A stretch of 15,311 nucleotides of DNA from an uncultured Micrococcales bacterium. Its GTDB lineage: Bacteria; Actinomycetota; Actinomycetes; S36-B12; GCA-2699445. Under the pieces are notes generated by a model. It was not told where the DNA came from. It did not search any database and saw only the letters and a program-made list of their open reading frames with translations. Position 1 is the first letter of the stretch, and the number at the start of each line of letters is the position of its first letter. Location of the stretch: the NCBI GenBank assembly GCA_903915555.1, contig CAIWTL010000103.1, forward strand, positions 1 through 15,311, in the 5' to 3' direction. Both the position numbers and the translations under genes were made by a program. This document shows positions 6,323-13,910 of this stretch, piece after piece.

Positions 6323-8026
6323 ATGCCCCAACGTGTTCTCGCCGCCCTTCTCGCCGTGGTGCTCGCGGCCGTCGGAGCCGTCGCCGTCAGTGGGACGGGC
6401 GCTGCAACCGCGACGGTCGACTCCGAGCCGGTGTCTTCGGCCAAGTCCCCGTGTCCACGGGGGGCGATCGACCGCGCCACTCCCGGACGCCTCTTGACCG
6501 TGCGATGCGCGGACGGCCTGGCCGCGGGGAAGACCCGGCACAAGGGGGCCCGCAAGGCATTCCTGGTGAAGCTCGGTGGGGCTGACGACGTTCGTCGACT
6601 GACGGGCACGGCCTTGAGTGCCACGTGCGCCCGTCCCGGGCTGTCTGGCTCGCTGGCCGATGTCGCTCCCTGCAACGGACTGCGCGAGGTTCCGGACTGT
6701 GAGCCGTTCCCCGCCGGGGACGTCCCTCCGGACCCCAACAACCCCAACCCGCCGTACGGCGATCCGCGCAAAGCCTCGTCACTCACGTCGATGCGCAACG
6801 CGGTCCTCGGCGAGGCTGAGCGGGACACGTACTCCAAGAACGCGGTCCTGTGCGCCGAACACCCCGACGACGAGACCCCGGAGGACTGCGACGTCGCCTA
6901 CTGGAACCCCGGGGGGCTGCCTGGTGCCCGGCAGGAGTGCAACTTCTTCTACCTGCGCGTCGGCAACGAGTACTGGACCGGGCTCACCCCGATGATCCTC
7001 AACCAGTACGGCGAGTACCTGGGCGTCTCTGCGGACGGCACGGACACCCAGAATCAGCATGCCGGCCCGCACACGTCGATCGCCACGTACAACTCGTCCC
7101 AGGCGTGGCTCCAGGCTGCCGGGAAGTACGCCGCGACCTTCGGCCTTGTCGACGGCACACTCTCTGCGAGTGATGTCCAGCGCCAGTTGGAGAAGGTGCT
7201 CGGCAATGACGTGGTCGGCAACGATCAACTGATCAGCCCTGTGCTCTTCCACGACCGCCTGGACGTCGACTGCACTCCGGCATGGCAGGGGGGCGGTCGC
7301 ACCTGGCAGCAGGTGAAACTGTCCGCCGTGCCCGTCGCCGCCGGCACCAGCTTCACCTGCACCGCTACCGCGCCGGGCGCCGGCACCGCGTACGTGACAG
7401 CCAAACTCGGTCCTCCCGCGTCCGACAGCGTGCCGGGGGCCGTGAACATCATCGTCGACAGCGACAAGTCCAACACTCTGCGAAAGGTGCCCAACGGGCC
7501 GTTCGACGCCGACAACACCCTCTGGCCCAACGGTCTGGCCGAGGTGGTCAATGAGCAGGCCGTACCGTTCTCGGTCGACGTTCAGGACACGTGCCTGAAC
7601 GACAAGACGGGCACCGCGGAGTCATGCCTCCACCTGTGGGCCAACCCGGTCTTCCAGAAGGACCGGTCAGGGACGCCGACCCCGAACGGATGTCAACTGT
7701 GGTTCGTGATGGAGATCCGGTCGCCACAGCTACTGGCCATCATGGACAAGTATGGGCTCGGACGCAGTACGACGCTGATGCGCCGGCAACTGAGCGGATG
7801 GGGCCTCAGTGGCAAGGAGCTCAGGAACGCCATCACGCAATTCCGCGACGAGCCGCAGAAGTTCACCCCACACATCAGCCTTGCGAAACGCAAGTACCTG
7901 GGCTCCGAGGTGCCGGCACCGTGGGGCTACGCGCCTGCCGGCACCCGAGACGTGTGCACCGACGCGTCCCTGCTGGGGCAGGGCAAGGACGCCATCACCC
8001 CCTTCGTCCCCACCCCATCGAACTAA
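6323..8026 (+). CDS. exported cysteine-rich protein of unknown function
   Basis: A 567-residue protein I do not recognise. From ATG 6323 it begins with a classic Sec signal peptide (MPQRVLAALLAVVLAAVGAV, Ala/Gly-rich cleavage zone near residues 25-30). GGAG at 6314-6317 is spaced 5 nt from this ATG; the in-frame ATG at 6305 lacks a site and adds six residues before the signal. The mature part holds 14 cysteines (44, 62, 102, 117, 126, 177, 189, 206, 317, 346, 424, 435, 457, 545), an even number suiting disulfides outside the cytoplasm. There is a Pro/Asn-rich linker at about 133-148, an aromatic and Asn-rich core at about 190-235, and a basic region at about 478-525. No catalytic motif or membrane anchor is visible. 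It is divergent from the exported nuclease and ends 48 bp before the response-regulator gene, so it may be part of the same accessory module. Confidence 0.85.
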   Translation: MPQRVLAALLAVVLAAVGAVAVSGTGAATATVDSEPVSSAKSPCPRGAIDRATPGRLLTVRCADGLAAGKTRHKGARKAFLVKLGGADDVRRLTGTALSATCARPGLSGSLADVAPCNGLREVPDCEPFPAGDVPPDPNNPNPPYGDPRKASSLTSMRNAVLGEAERDTYSKNAVLCAEHPDDETPEDCDVAYWNPGGLPGARQECNFFYLRVGNEYWTGLTPMILNQYGEYLGVSADGTDTQNQHAGPHTSIATYNSSQAWLQAAGKYAATFGLVDGTLSASDVQRQLEKVLGNDVVGNDQLISPVLFHDRLDVDCTPAWQGGGRTWQQVKLSAVPVAAGTSFTCTATAPGAGTAYVTAKLGPPASDSVPGAVNIIVDSDKSNTLRKVPNGPFDADNTLWPNGLAEVVNEQAVPFSVDVQDTCLNDKTGTAESCLHLWANPVFQKDRSGTPTPNGCQLWFVMEIRSPQLLAIMDKYGLGRSTTLMRRQLSGWGLSGKELRNAITQFRDEPQKFTPHISLAKRKYLGSEVPAPWGYAPAGTRDVCTDASLLGQGKDAITPFVPTPSN

Positions 8027-8031
8027 GGGCC

Positions 8032-8069
8032 GGTCGGCACGTCATGCGCGGGGTGGTCGGCACATAATG
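8032..8069 (+). promoter_or_regulatory. direct-repeat operator and -10 element of the two-component operon
   Basis: GGTCGGCACGTCATG (8032-8046) recurs as GGTCGGCACATAATG (8055-8069), 13 of 15 bases identical with a 23-bp period. The second copy contains CATAAT (8063-8068), a good -10 hexamer ending exactly 6 nt before ATG 8075. The first copy covers the expected -35 zone. This looks like a promoter with two tandem sites for a regulator, plausibly the response regulator encoded just downstream. The repeat lies in the 48-bp gap after the exported protein gene, so it is not coding. Confidence 0.5.
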
Positions 8070-8074
8070 ACCTC

Positions 8075-8725
8075 ATGTCGACCGTCGGCCGCACCGTCCT
8101 CATCGTCGAGGATCAGCCCTTCGTCGGGACCCTCCTGTCCCAACACCTGGACAGCCAGGGGTTTCGGACACTGACGGCGGAAAGCGCCGGCTCGGCATTG
8201 ACGGCGGTGGAACGGTACGATCCCGACGTCCTGCTGACCGACATCGATCTCGGGCGACGGCCGAACGGGGTCGAGTTGGCCGCCATCAGCCGAGAACTCT
8301 CGCCGGGGCTGGCCGTCGTCTTCCTCAGCAACTACCCGTCCATCCGCACCACGGACTACACCGTTCCGCCGCCGCCGGGGCACGCCTTCGTGAGCAAGCA
8401 GCGCGTCCACTCCCCGCAGGAAATCACCGAGGCCATCGAGTCAGTGCTCAGCGACAGCCGTCGTCCGGTGATCACGAACGCGCCCCGGGATGACAGTCCC
8501 GTCAACCGACTCACTGGGCCCCAGCAGTCGATCGTCCGGATGATCGCGCAGGGACTGACGAACCAGGAGATCGCCGAGCGGCGCGGCTGCAGTCTGCGTG
8601 CGGTCGAACGGCTCGTGACGCGCGCATTCGAGTCGATGGGGCTGAGGGAGGCACCTGGGCTCAACGCCCGTGTCATGGCCACCCGACACTACGTCCGTGC
8701 GTTCGGGTTGCCCGAGGACCTCTGA
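8075..8725 (+). CDS. two-component response regulator, NarL/LuxR-type
   Basis: A 216-residue cytoplasmic DNA-binding regulator. The receiver domain (1-125) has the acidic pocket Glu12-Asp13, phospho-acceptor Asp56 in LLTDIDLG, switch Ser85 in VVFLSN and conserved Lys108 in FVSKQ. After a linker, a LuxR-type helix-turn-helix spans about 144-192 (NRLTGPQQSIVRMIAQGLTN, then QEIAERRGCS...VERLVTRAF). The loop after beta-4 carries an unusual proline run (TVPPPPGH, 96-103). No Shine-Dalgarno precedes ATG 8075, but CATAAT ends 6 nt upstream, suggesting a leaderless transcript. The stop overlaps the kinase start as TGATG (1 nt), so the two are almost certainly a cognate pair. The regulator-before-kinase order is less common for NarL-type systems. 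The direct repeat over its promoter suggests autoregulation. Confidence 0.92.
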   Translation: MSTVGRTVLIVEDQPFVGTLLSQHLDSQGFRTLTAESAGSALTAVERYDPDVLLTDIDLGRRPNGVELAAISRELSPGLAVVFLSNYPSIRTTDYTVPPPPGHAFVSKQRVHSPQEITEAIESVLSDSRRPVITNAPRDDSPVNRLTGPQQSIVRMIAQGLTNQEIAERRGCSLRAVERLVTRAFESMGLREAPGLNARVMATRHYVRAFGLPEDL

Positions 8726-10437
8726 TGCGTCGACCGACGTGGTGGCAGCGGATCGGTGGCGACAACGCCCTCTCCCGCTGGTCATGGATTGTCGCGATGC
8801 CATCCGGTGTCGCGCTGGCCCTCAGTTCCGCCGGCTCGGTCCCCCACCTGTTCCCGTGGCTGATCACGGCCGTGCTCGCGAACGCGGTCGCCGCCGCCGT
8901 ACTCGCCGTGGCCTCTCTGACGATCCTGAGGCCCGGGAACCGTCCAGTGCGGACCCTCGCGGCACTGGCGACCTTCGCCATCGCCGGAGCCGTCAGAGGT
9001 GCACTGCTCACCCTCGGCTACCGATGGGTGGGCGCTCCGGACCCCATGAGCGCGGCGGAGCGGGTCCTCGGGAACGCGGTCCTGGCGATCGTCCTACTGA
9101 GTCTGATCGCCATCGTCGTCGACAGCAGCCGCCGACACACCCGTCTGATTGCCGAACTGCTGATCGCCCAGCGAACCCTCGACGCCCTGTCCGAGGCGAA
9201 GGAGGAAGAGTTGCGCCGGATCGATGGGGAGGTCGACCGGTGTCTCGCCGTTGCAGCCGACACCACTGCACCGGGCATCCCCACGGAGGGGTATTCCCTG
9301 TGGCTGAGGGAATGCGCGGAGGCCGTGCGTCGGGTCAGCCACGATCTGCATCGGGACTCGTCCACCGACCCACCGTTGCCCTCAGTCCCCGACCCGCGTC
9401 CCTGGGACCGGATATCCCCCCTGCTGCGGCGGATGGGTCCCGCGGCCCCGGTCCCGTGTGCCTTCATCATCGAGATCGCACCCCTCACCGGCGTTGCCTC
9501 ACAGAGCGGGTGGCAGGTCGCACTGTTCAACGCTCTCGTGGGAGGCACGGTGCTGACGTGCCTCGCGATGGTGGTGCGCCGCTGGTACCGCCGAGCGGCC
9601 AGGGGTGTGCCGAATCTCCTTCTCCTGACTGCGGTCTACACCGCTGTTGCGCTCATCGCGATGTACGTGACCAGGTACTTGGGAATGGTGGTAGGAGTGG
9701 AGGTACCGCTCTTCCCCCTCGGGGTCCCTTACATCGTCGGTGTCGCACTCGGCCTCTCCCTCGTGGCAGCGGTCAAGGACGGTTACGCCGCCGACCTGAG
9801 GCAGCGGGAAGAGGCGGTCTCTGCCGCCGCCCTGCGGGCCGACGCCAACGCCGAGGAGGTCCGGGAACGGCGCCGCACACTCGCGGCTCTGCTCCACGGG
9901 CCCGTCCAGGGGGAACTTCTGCGGGCCGCCGCCGGGAGCACGGACGTCGCCCGGGTCGCAGCACGGGTGCGCGGTCTTCTGGCGGAGCCACCCGCAGTCG
10001 TCCCCGCCGAGCAGGAGGTGGCCGATGTCGTGGGCGCTTGGCGCACCGTACTCGATCTGGAGATGGCCGCCCCCACCGAACTCTGGCCGGTTCTCGACGA
10101 GCATCCGGTCACCCGCCAGGCCGTCATCGACGTGATCAGCGAGGGCCTGGGCAACGCAGTTCGCCACGCGAACGGGACCGGGGTGCGTCTCGACCTCGGT
10201 CTCACCGGGAAGGAGGTGTCGATCGCGGTGACGTCACAGGGGACCCTCGAGGTCGAACCTGCTCCCGGACTGGGAAGCGCCATCCTGGAGCGACGGTGCA
10301 GTTCCTGGCGGATCGCTGCCCAGGACCGGGAAGTCCGCCTCGACGCACGCATCCCCATCACTGCGGCACCACCACCCGATCGGACCCGGCTCGGGCCTCA
10401 GGCGGGGTCTGCCACCAGGACGGCTGCGGTTCCGTAG
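8725..10437 (+). CDS. multi-pass sensor histidine kinase (LHGPVQ type)
   Basis: A 570-residue membrane sensor that would phosphorylate the regulator encoded upstream. The N-terminus has about four membrane segments (roughly 21-38, 44-67, 77-98, 116-133). A soluble stretch of about 135-260 includes a Glu/Lys-rich helical part. A second membrane block has three segments (264-284, 297-316, 329-350). A coiled linker (355-385) leads to the phospho-acceptor helix RRRTLAALLHGPVQ with His391, the variant seen in a group of actinobacterial kinases. The ATP-binding domain has N-box EGLGNAVRHA (Glu473, Asn477) and a GLGS loop at 515-518. The G1 position normally holding an Asp (DxG) reads TSQG (503-506), so ATP binding may be altered. 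GAGG about 7 nt before ATG 8725 supports the start. The Pro/Arg-rich tail overlaps the convergent YbjQ-family gene by 40 bp. Confidence 0.85.
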   Translation: MRRPTWWQRIGGDNALSRWSWIVAMPSGVALALSSAGSVPHLFPWLITAVLANAVAAAVLAVASLTILRPGNRPVRTLAALATFAIAGAVRGALLTLGYRWVGAPDPMSAAERVLGNAVLAIVLLSLIAIVVDSSRRHTRLIAELLIAQRTLDALSEAKEEELRRIDGEVDRCLAVAADTTAPGIPTEGYSLWLRECAEAVRRVSHDLHRDSSTDPPLPSVPDPRPWDRISPLLRRMGPAAPVPCAFIIEIAPLTGVASQSGWQVALFNALVGGTVLTCLAMVVRRWYRRAARGVPNLLLLTAVYTAVALIAMYVTRYLGMVVGVEVPLFPLGVPYIVGVALGLSLVAAVKDGYAADLRQREEAVSAAALRADANAEEVRERRRTLAALLHGPVQGELLRAAAGSTDVARVAARVRGLLAEPPAVVPAEQEVADVVGAWRTVLDLEMAAPTELWPVLDEHPVTRQAVIDVISEGLGNAVRHANGTGVRLDLGLTGKEVSIAVTSQGTLEVEPAPGLGSAILERRCSSWRIAAQDREVRLDARIPITAAPPPDRTRLGPQAGSATRTAAVP

Positions 10438-10754
10438 GCGAGGACCTCGGCGACGTTCTCGGCGACGTCCGAGGAGTCGAAGCGCACGCCGAGGACCGCG
10501 TTACCGCCCAGTTGCGCGGCGTGGTTCATCATCCGCTGCACGGCCTCATGGCGCGCCTTGTCGACCACGTCGGTGTATTGCGGCACTTCGCCCGCCTGCA
10601 GCGACTTGAACCCGCCGGTGAAACCTTTGGCGAACCCGACGGAGCGGACCAGCAGTCCCCAACAGAGCCCGATGGTCCGATCGACCCGGTAGCCGGGCGG
10701 CGGATCGAACGTGGTGCAGGTGAACAGGTTGGCATCGGCCGCGGTATCGCTCAT
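10398..10754 (-). CDS. YbjQ / UPF0145 family protein (heavy-metal-binding domain)
   Basis: A 118-residue protein of the YbjQ family (PF01906), a small fold said to form pentamers with a putative metal-binding role; no firm function is known. Recognisable features are TFDPPPGYRVDRTIGLCWG near the N-terminus, the KGFTGGFKSL segment, the central helix with ARHEAVQRMMNHAAQLGGNA, and AVLGVRFDSSDV followed by AEVLAYGTAAVL. The ATG at 10754 overlaps the exonuclease stop as ATGA (4 nt), which favours translational coupling. In addition TAGCCT ends 6 nt before this ATG, so a separate leaderless transcript is possible. It is the last gene of the minus-strand run, and its 3' end lies inside the kinase gene's 3' end by 40 bp. 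Confidence 0.88.
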   Translation of the reverse strand: MSDTAADANLFTCTTFDPPPGYRVDRTIGLCWGLLVRSVGFAKGFTGGFKSLQAGEVPQYTDVVDKARHEAVQRMMNHAAQLGGNAVLGVRFDSSDVAENVAEVLAYGTAAVLVADPA

Positions 10755-11566
10755 GGCCGCAGGCTACGCGACGAGCCCGGCGGCACGTCGGCGAATTCGA
10801 CCCGTAGCGGCGCGTGGTCACTCCATCTGGCATCCCACGTGGGAGCACGCAGAACACTGGCCCGGACGGCGTACCGCGCGAGGGACGGACTGGCCCACAC
10901 GTAGTCGATCCGCCAGCCTGTGTCGTTGTCGAATGCTCGCCCCCGCTGCGACCACCACGTGTACGGGCCGGGCCCGGGGCCGCCCAGTCGGCGCCCCAGG
11001 TCGACCCACCCGGTGTCCTCCCAGGTGTCCAGGAAAGCGCGCTCCTCGGGAAGGAAACCCGACTTGCCGATCCGCTGTCGCCAGGCCCTGAGGTCCATCT
11101 CCGTGCGCGCCACGTTGAAGTCCCCCGCGACGATGACGTCGCCGTCCGACAGTTGCCGCAGGCGGTCGTCCATCGCGGTCAGGAACCGCATCTTGTGGTC
11201 CTGCGGCGGCTCCCCCACCAGCCCCTTGGGAACATAGACCGACACGACGGTCAGGGGCCGGCGGTCCGGCACCGTCACTGAGGCTTCGATCCATCGACCA
11301 TCGGCGGCGAAACCGGGCAGGCCGACCACGACGTCCGTGACCGGGGAGCGCGCGACGACCGCGACGCCGCTGCGCCCGGCGGTCTCTGCAGGAGCATGCA
11401 CGGCGGACCAGTCGGCGAGACCTTCCGCAGCCAGCACCTCGGCCAACTGGGCGGAGCTGGAACGCACCTCCTGGAGAGCGATGACGTCCGCGTCCGTCAG
11501 GTCCGCGAAGCCCCCCTTGCGCGCCGCGGCACGGACCCCGTTGACGTTCGCGGTGACGACGCGCAT
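10751..11566 (-). CDS. xth: exodeoxyribonuclease III family AP endonuclease
   Basis: DNA repair enzyme of the EEP superfamily, expected to cut at abasic sites and remove 3' blocks or nucleotides with Mg2+. It has 271 residues from ATG 11566. Visible catalytic positions are Asn7 in TANVNGVRAA, Glu33 in LQEVR, Tyr111 in VYVPKG, Asp149 and Asn151 in AGDFNVA, Asp221 in GWRIDY, and the Asp250-His251 pair in RWSDHAPL. All expected active-site residues are present. A GTG at 11581 would add five residues, but the family normally starts at the Met directly before the first strand. Only a loose GGTGGGGG lies about 9 nt upstream. The gene follows icd after 31 bp and overlaps the YbjQ-family gene by 4 nt, so it is probably read from the icd transcript. 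Confidence 0.94.
   Translation of the reverse strand: MRVVTANVNGVRAAARKGGFADLTDADVIALQEVRSSSAQLAEVLAAEGLADWSAVHAPAETAGRSGVAVVARSPVTDVVVGLPGFAADGRWIEASVTVPDRRPLTVVSVYVPKGLVGEPPQDHKMRFLTAMDDRLRQLSDGDVIVAGDFNVARTEMDLRAWRQRIGKSGFLPEERAFLDTWEDTGWVDLGRRLGGPGPGPYTWWSQRGRAFDNDTGWRIDYVWASPSLARYAVRASVLRAPTWDARWSDHAPLRVEFADVPPGSSRSLRP
10761..10766 (-). promoter_or_regulatory. candidate -10 element for the YbjQ-family gene
   Basis: On the minus strand TAGCCT (TANNNT) ends exactly 6 nt before ATG 10754. It lies inside the end of the exonuclease gene. No Shine-Dalgarno is present, so a leaderless internal transcript is possible alongside coupling through the ATGA overlap. Confidence 0.35.
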
Positions 11567-11597
11567 GCGGCGTGCCCCCACCTGGTCCCGCGGCCCG

Positions 11598-12812
11598 TCA
11601 GGCCATCGCCTTCCTGAGGTTCTCGTCGATGGACGCCAGGAACTCCTGCGTGGTCTGGAACGGCTGATCTGGGCCGACGAGAAGCGCGAGGTCCTTCGTC
11701 ATGGCTCCGCCCTCGACGGTCCGGATGCAGACCTCCTCCAGGCTGTCCGCGAAGCCGGTGACCTCGGGCGTGCCGTCCATCCTGCCCCGGTGGGCCAGCC
11801 CCCGGGTCCACGCGAAGATCGAGGCGATCGGATTCGTCGAGGTGGGCTGCCCCTGCTGGTGCTGACGGTAGTGACGGGTGACCGTGCCGTGCGCCGCCTC
11901 GGCCTCGACGGTGCGTCCGTCCGGGGTCATGAGCACCGACGTCATCAGGCCGAGGGACCCGAAACCCTGGGCCACCGTGTCGGACTGGACGTCACCGTCG
12001 TAGTTCTTGCACGCCCAGACGTAGCCGCCCTCCCACTTCATCGCCGCGGCCACCATGTCGTCGATCAGGCGGTGCTCGTACGTGATGCCGGCCGCCGCGA
12101 ACTCGTCCTTGAACTCGTCCTCGTACACCTCGGCGAAGATGTCCTTGAACTGCCCGTCGTAGGCCTTCAGGATCGTGTTCTTGGTGGACAGGTACACCGG
12201 GTATCCGCGGGTCAGGCCATAGCGCATCGAGGCGCGGGCGAAGTCCCTGATCGAGTCGTCCAGGTTGTACATCCCCAGCGCGACACCGCCGCCCGGGAAG
12301 TCGTAGACGTCGAACTCCATCGGCTCCGAACCGTCGGCCGGCGTGTAGGTCATGGTCAGTGTCCCGGGCCCCGGCACCTTGAAGTCGGTGGCACGGTACT
12401 GATCGCCGAACGCGTGACGACCGACCACGATCGGCTTCGTCCAGCCGGGGACGAGCCGTGGGATGTTGCTGATGATGATGGGCTCGCGGAAGATCACACC
12501 ACCGAGGATGTTGCGGATGGTGCCGTTGGGCGACCGCCACATCTTCTTCAGCCCGAACTCCTCGACGCGGGCCTCGTCGGGGGTGATCGTGGCGCACTTG
12601 ACGCCGACCCCGTACTTCTTGATCGCCTCGGCGGAGTCCACCGTGACCTGGTCGTCAGTGGCGTCCCGGTTCTCGATCCCGAGGTCGTAGTACTTCAGGT
12701 CGACATCGAGGTACGGCAGGATCAACTGATCCTTGATGAAACTCCAGATGATGCGGGTCATCTCGTCACCGTCGAGTTCGACGATCGGGTTCTCGACCTT
12801 GATCTTGGCCAT
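11598..12812 (-). CDS. icd: NADP-dependent isocitrate dehydrogenase, homodimeric type
   Basis: TCA-cycle enzyme that oxidises and decarboxylates isocitrate to 2-oxoglutarate, producing NADPH. Its 404 residues match the short homodimeric, eukaryote-like class rather than the roughly 740-residue monomeric class common in other Actinomycetota. Motifs include DGDEMTRIIW at 14-23, the substrate loop SPNGTIRN at 94-101, STKNTILKAYDG at 209-220 (Lys211), KNYDGDVQSD at 269-278 with metal-binding aspartates, and the NADP-binding AAHGTVTRHYR at 306-316. The ATG at 12812 has AAGGGA about 7 nt upstream. It lies 45 bp after mdh in the same direction, so the two TCA enzymes are likely co-expressed. No terminator-like hairpin is seen in the gap. 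Confidence 0.98.
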   Translation of the reverse strand: MAKIKVENPIVELDGDEMTRIIWSFIKDQLILPYLDVDLKYYDLGIENRDATDDQVTVDSAEAIKKYGVGVKCATITPDEARVEEFGLKKMWRSPNGTIRNILGGVIFREPIIISNIPRLVPGWTKPIVVGRHAFGDQYRATDFKVPGPGTLTMTYTPADGSEPMEFDVYDFPGGGVALGMYNLDDSIRDFARASMRYGLTRGYPVYLSTKNTILKAYDGQFKDIFAEVYEDEFKDEFAAAGITYEHRLIDDMVAAAMKWEGGYVWACKNYDGDVQSDTVAQGFGSLGLMTSVLMTPDGRTVEAEAAHGTVTRHYRQHQQGQPTSTNPIASIFAWTRGLAHRGRMDGTPEVTGFADSLEEVCIRTVEGGAMTKDLALLVGPDQPFQTTQEFLASIDENLRKAMA

Positions 12813-12857
12813 GGGACGTCCCTTCGGGCTGATGATGCCGGTGCGGTGCTGGTGGGT

Positions 12858-13814
12858 TCAGAGATCCTTGACGTCGGCCTGCTTGGCGCGGACGGCCTCG
12901 GCCGCCTCCTTGAGACCGGCGAGTTCGCTGTCGGTCAGGTCGGTCTCGACCACCTTGCGGATACCCTCACGGCCGATCTCGGCCTGCACCCCGAGGTAGA
13001 CCCCGGCGATCCCGTACTCACCGTCGACCCACGCGCACACGGGCATGACCTCTCCGGAGTCCTCGGCGACGGCCTTCGCCATGCGCGCCGCCGCGGCCGA
13101 CGGGGCGTAGTAGGCCGAGCCGGTCTTGAGCAGCGCCACGACCTCGGCACCGCCGTTGCGGGTGCGGGTGACCAACTCCTCGATCTCGTCGGCGCTGAGC
13201 AACTCGGTGAGCGGCTTGCCGTCGACGGCGCACGCGGACGGGACGGGAACCATCGTGTCGCCGTGGGAACCGAGGGTGAGTGTGGTGACGGAGGAGACGG
13301 GAACCCCCAGCTTCTCGGCCACATTGTTGGTGAATCGGGCGGTGTCGAGCATCCCGGCCTGGCCGATGATCCTGCTCTTGTCGAACCCGGTGACGATCTG
13401 CGCCAGGGCTGTCATCTCGTCGAGCGGGTTGGCGACGTTGATGACGACGGCGTCGGGAGCGTGGCGAGCCACGTTCTCCGCAACGGCCCGCATGATCTTC
13501 GCGTTCGTCTCGATGAGGTCCATGCGACTCATCCCCGGCTTGCGGGGAAGCCCGGCGGTGATCACGACGATGTCGGACCCCGCGATCGCCTCATAGCCCT
13601 CGCCGTCGGGCCCCGTGGTCTGACCGGTGATCGTGGTCTCGAAACCTTCGATGGGTCGGGACTGGTTGAGATCGAGGGCCAGGCCCTCGGCCTTGCCGTC
13701 GACGACATCGGTGAGTACGACCTCGTCGAAGATGTCGTACTCGGCGAGGCGCTGAGCGGTGGTGGAGCCGTAGTAGCCGGCACCGATGACGGTGACCTTG
13801 CCCGAACGAGCCAT
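12858..13814 (-). CDS. mdh: malate dehydrogenase
   Basis: NAD-dependent oxidation of malate to oxaloacetate in the TCA cycle. The 318-residue protein belongs to the lactate-dehydrogenase-like MDH class. The Rossmann motif GAGYYGS is at 11-17, and Asp36 at the end of the second strand (VVLTD) indicates NAD preference. The mobile loop LPRKPGMSR has Arg91, which selects malate over lactate, and Arg97. Asp157 and Arg160 lie in MLDTAR, and the proton-relay His185 in LGSHGDT. The start at 13814 has a perfect AGGAGG 7 nt upstream (13827-13822). A longer frame to 13877 has no such site and no conserved residues. A -10-like TAAACT about 38 nt upstream suggests its own promoter in the 96-bp gap after the DUF3017 gene; icd follows 45 bp downstream. 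Confidence 0.98.
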   Translation of the reverse strand: MARSGKVTVIGAGYYGSTTAQRLAEYDIFDEVVLTDVVDGKAEGLALDLNQSRPIEGFETTITGQTTGPDGEGYEAIAGSDIVVITAGLPRKPGMSRMDLIETNAKIMRAVAENVARHAPDAVVINVANPLDEMTALAQIVTGFDKSRIIGQAGMLDTARFTNNVAEKLGVPVSSVTTLTLGSHGDTMVPVPSACAVDGKPLTELLSADEIEELVTRTRNGGAEVVALLKTGSAYYAPSAAAARMAKAVAEDSGEVMPVCAWVDGEYGIAGVYLGVQAEIGREGIRKVVETDLTDSELAGLKEAAEAVRAKQADVKDL

Positions 13815-13845
13815 CTGGGAGCCTCCTGCGCGGTTCTGGGATTCG

Positions 13846-13865
13846 GCCCCGAGTTTACCCGGGGC
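13846..13865 (-). promoter_or_regulatory. candidate mdh promoter: -10 inside an inverted repeat
   Basis: The minus strand reads GCCCCG, GGTAAACT, CGGGGC. This is a perfect 6-bp inverted repeat (13865-13860 and 13851-13846) flanking an 8-nt centre that contains TAAACT (13857-13852). A start about 7 nt beyond would give a leader of about 30 nt carrying AGGAGG. The flanking arms could be an operator. There is no T-tract, so a terminator for the DUF3017 transcript is unlikely. The -35 is not evident. Confidence 0.4.
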
Positions 13866-13910
13866 GGTACGGCCCACCGGGCGGCGGCCCTCCGCTGCCC
13901 CGTCCTCCGG

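Noticed and set aside
10447..10468. Tandem 10-bp repeat TCGGCGACGT with a 12-bp period
   Set aside because: It lies inside the YbjQ-family coding sequence and simply encodes the repeated V-A-E residues of a conserved helix.
8670..10904. A 744-codon plus-strand frame over the kinase gene
   Set aside because: It is the +1-shifted shadow of the kinase; the translation is Arg/Pro/Gly-rich without domains, and the kinase frame has clear membrane segments and ATP-binding motifs.
13846..13865. Reading this inverted repeat as an intrinsic terminator
   Set aside because: There is no U-tract on either strand and the loop holds a -10-like sequence, so a promoter/operator reading is better.
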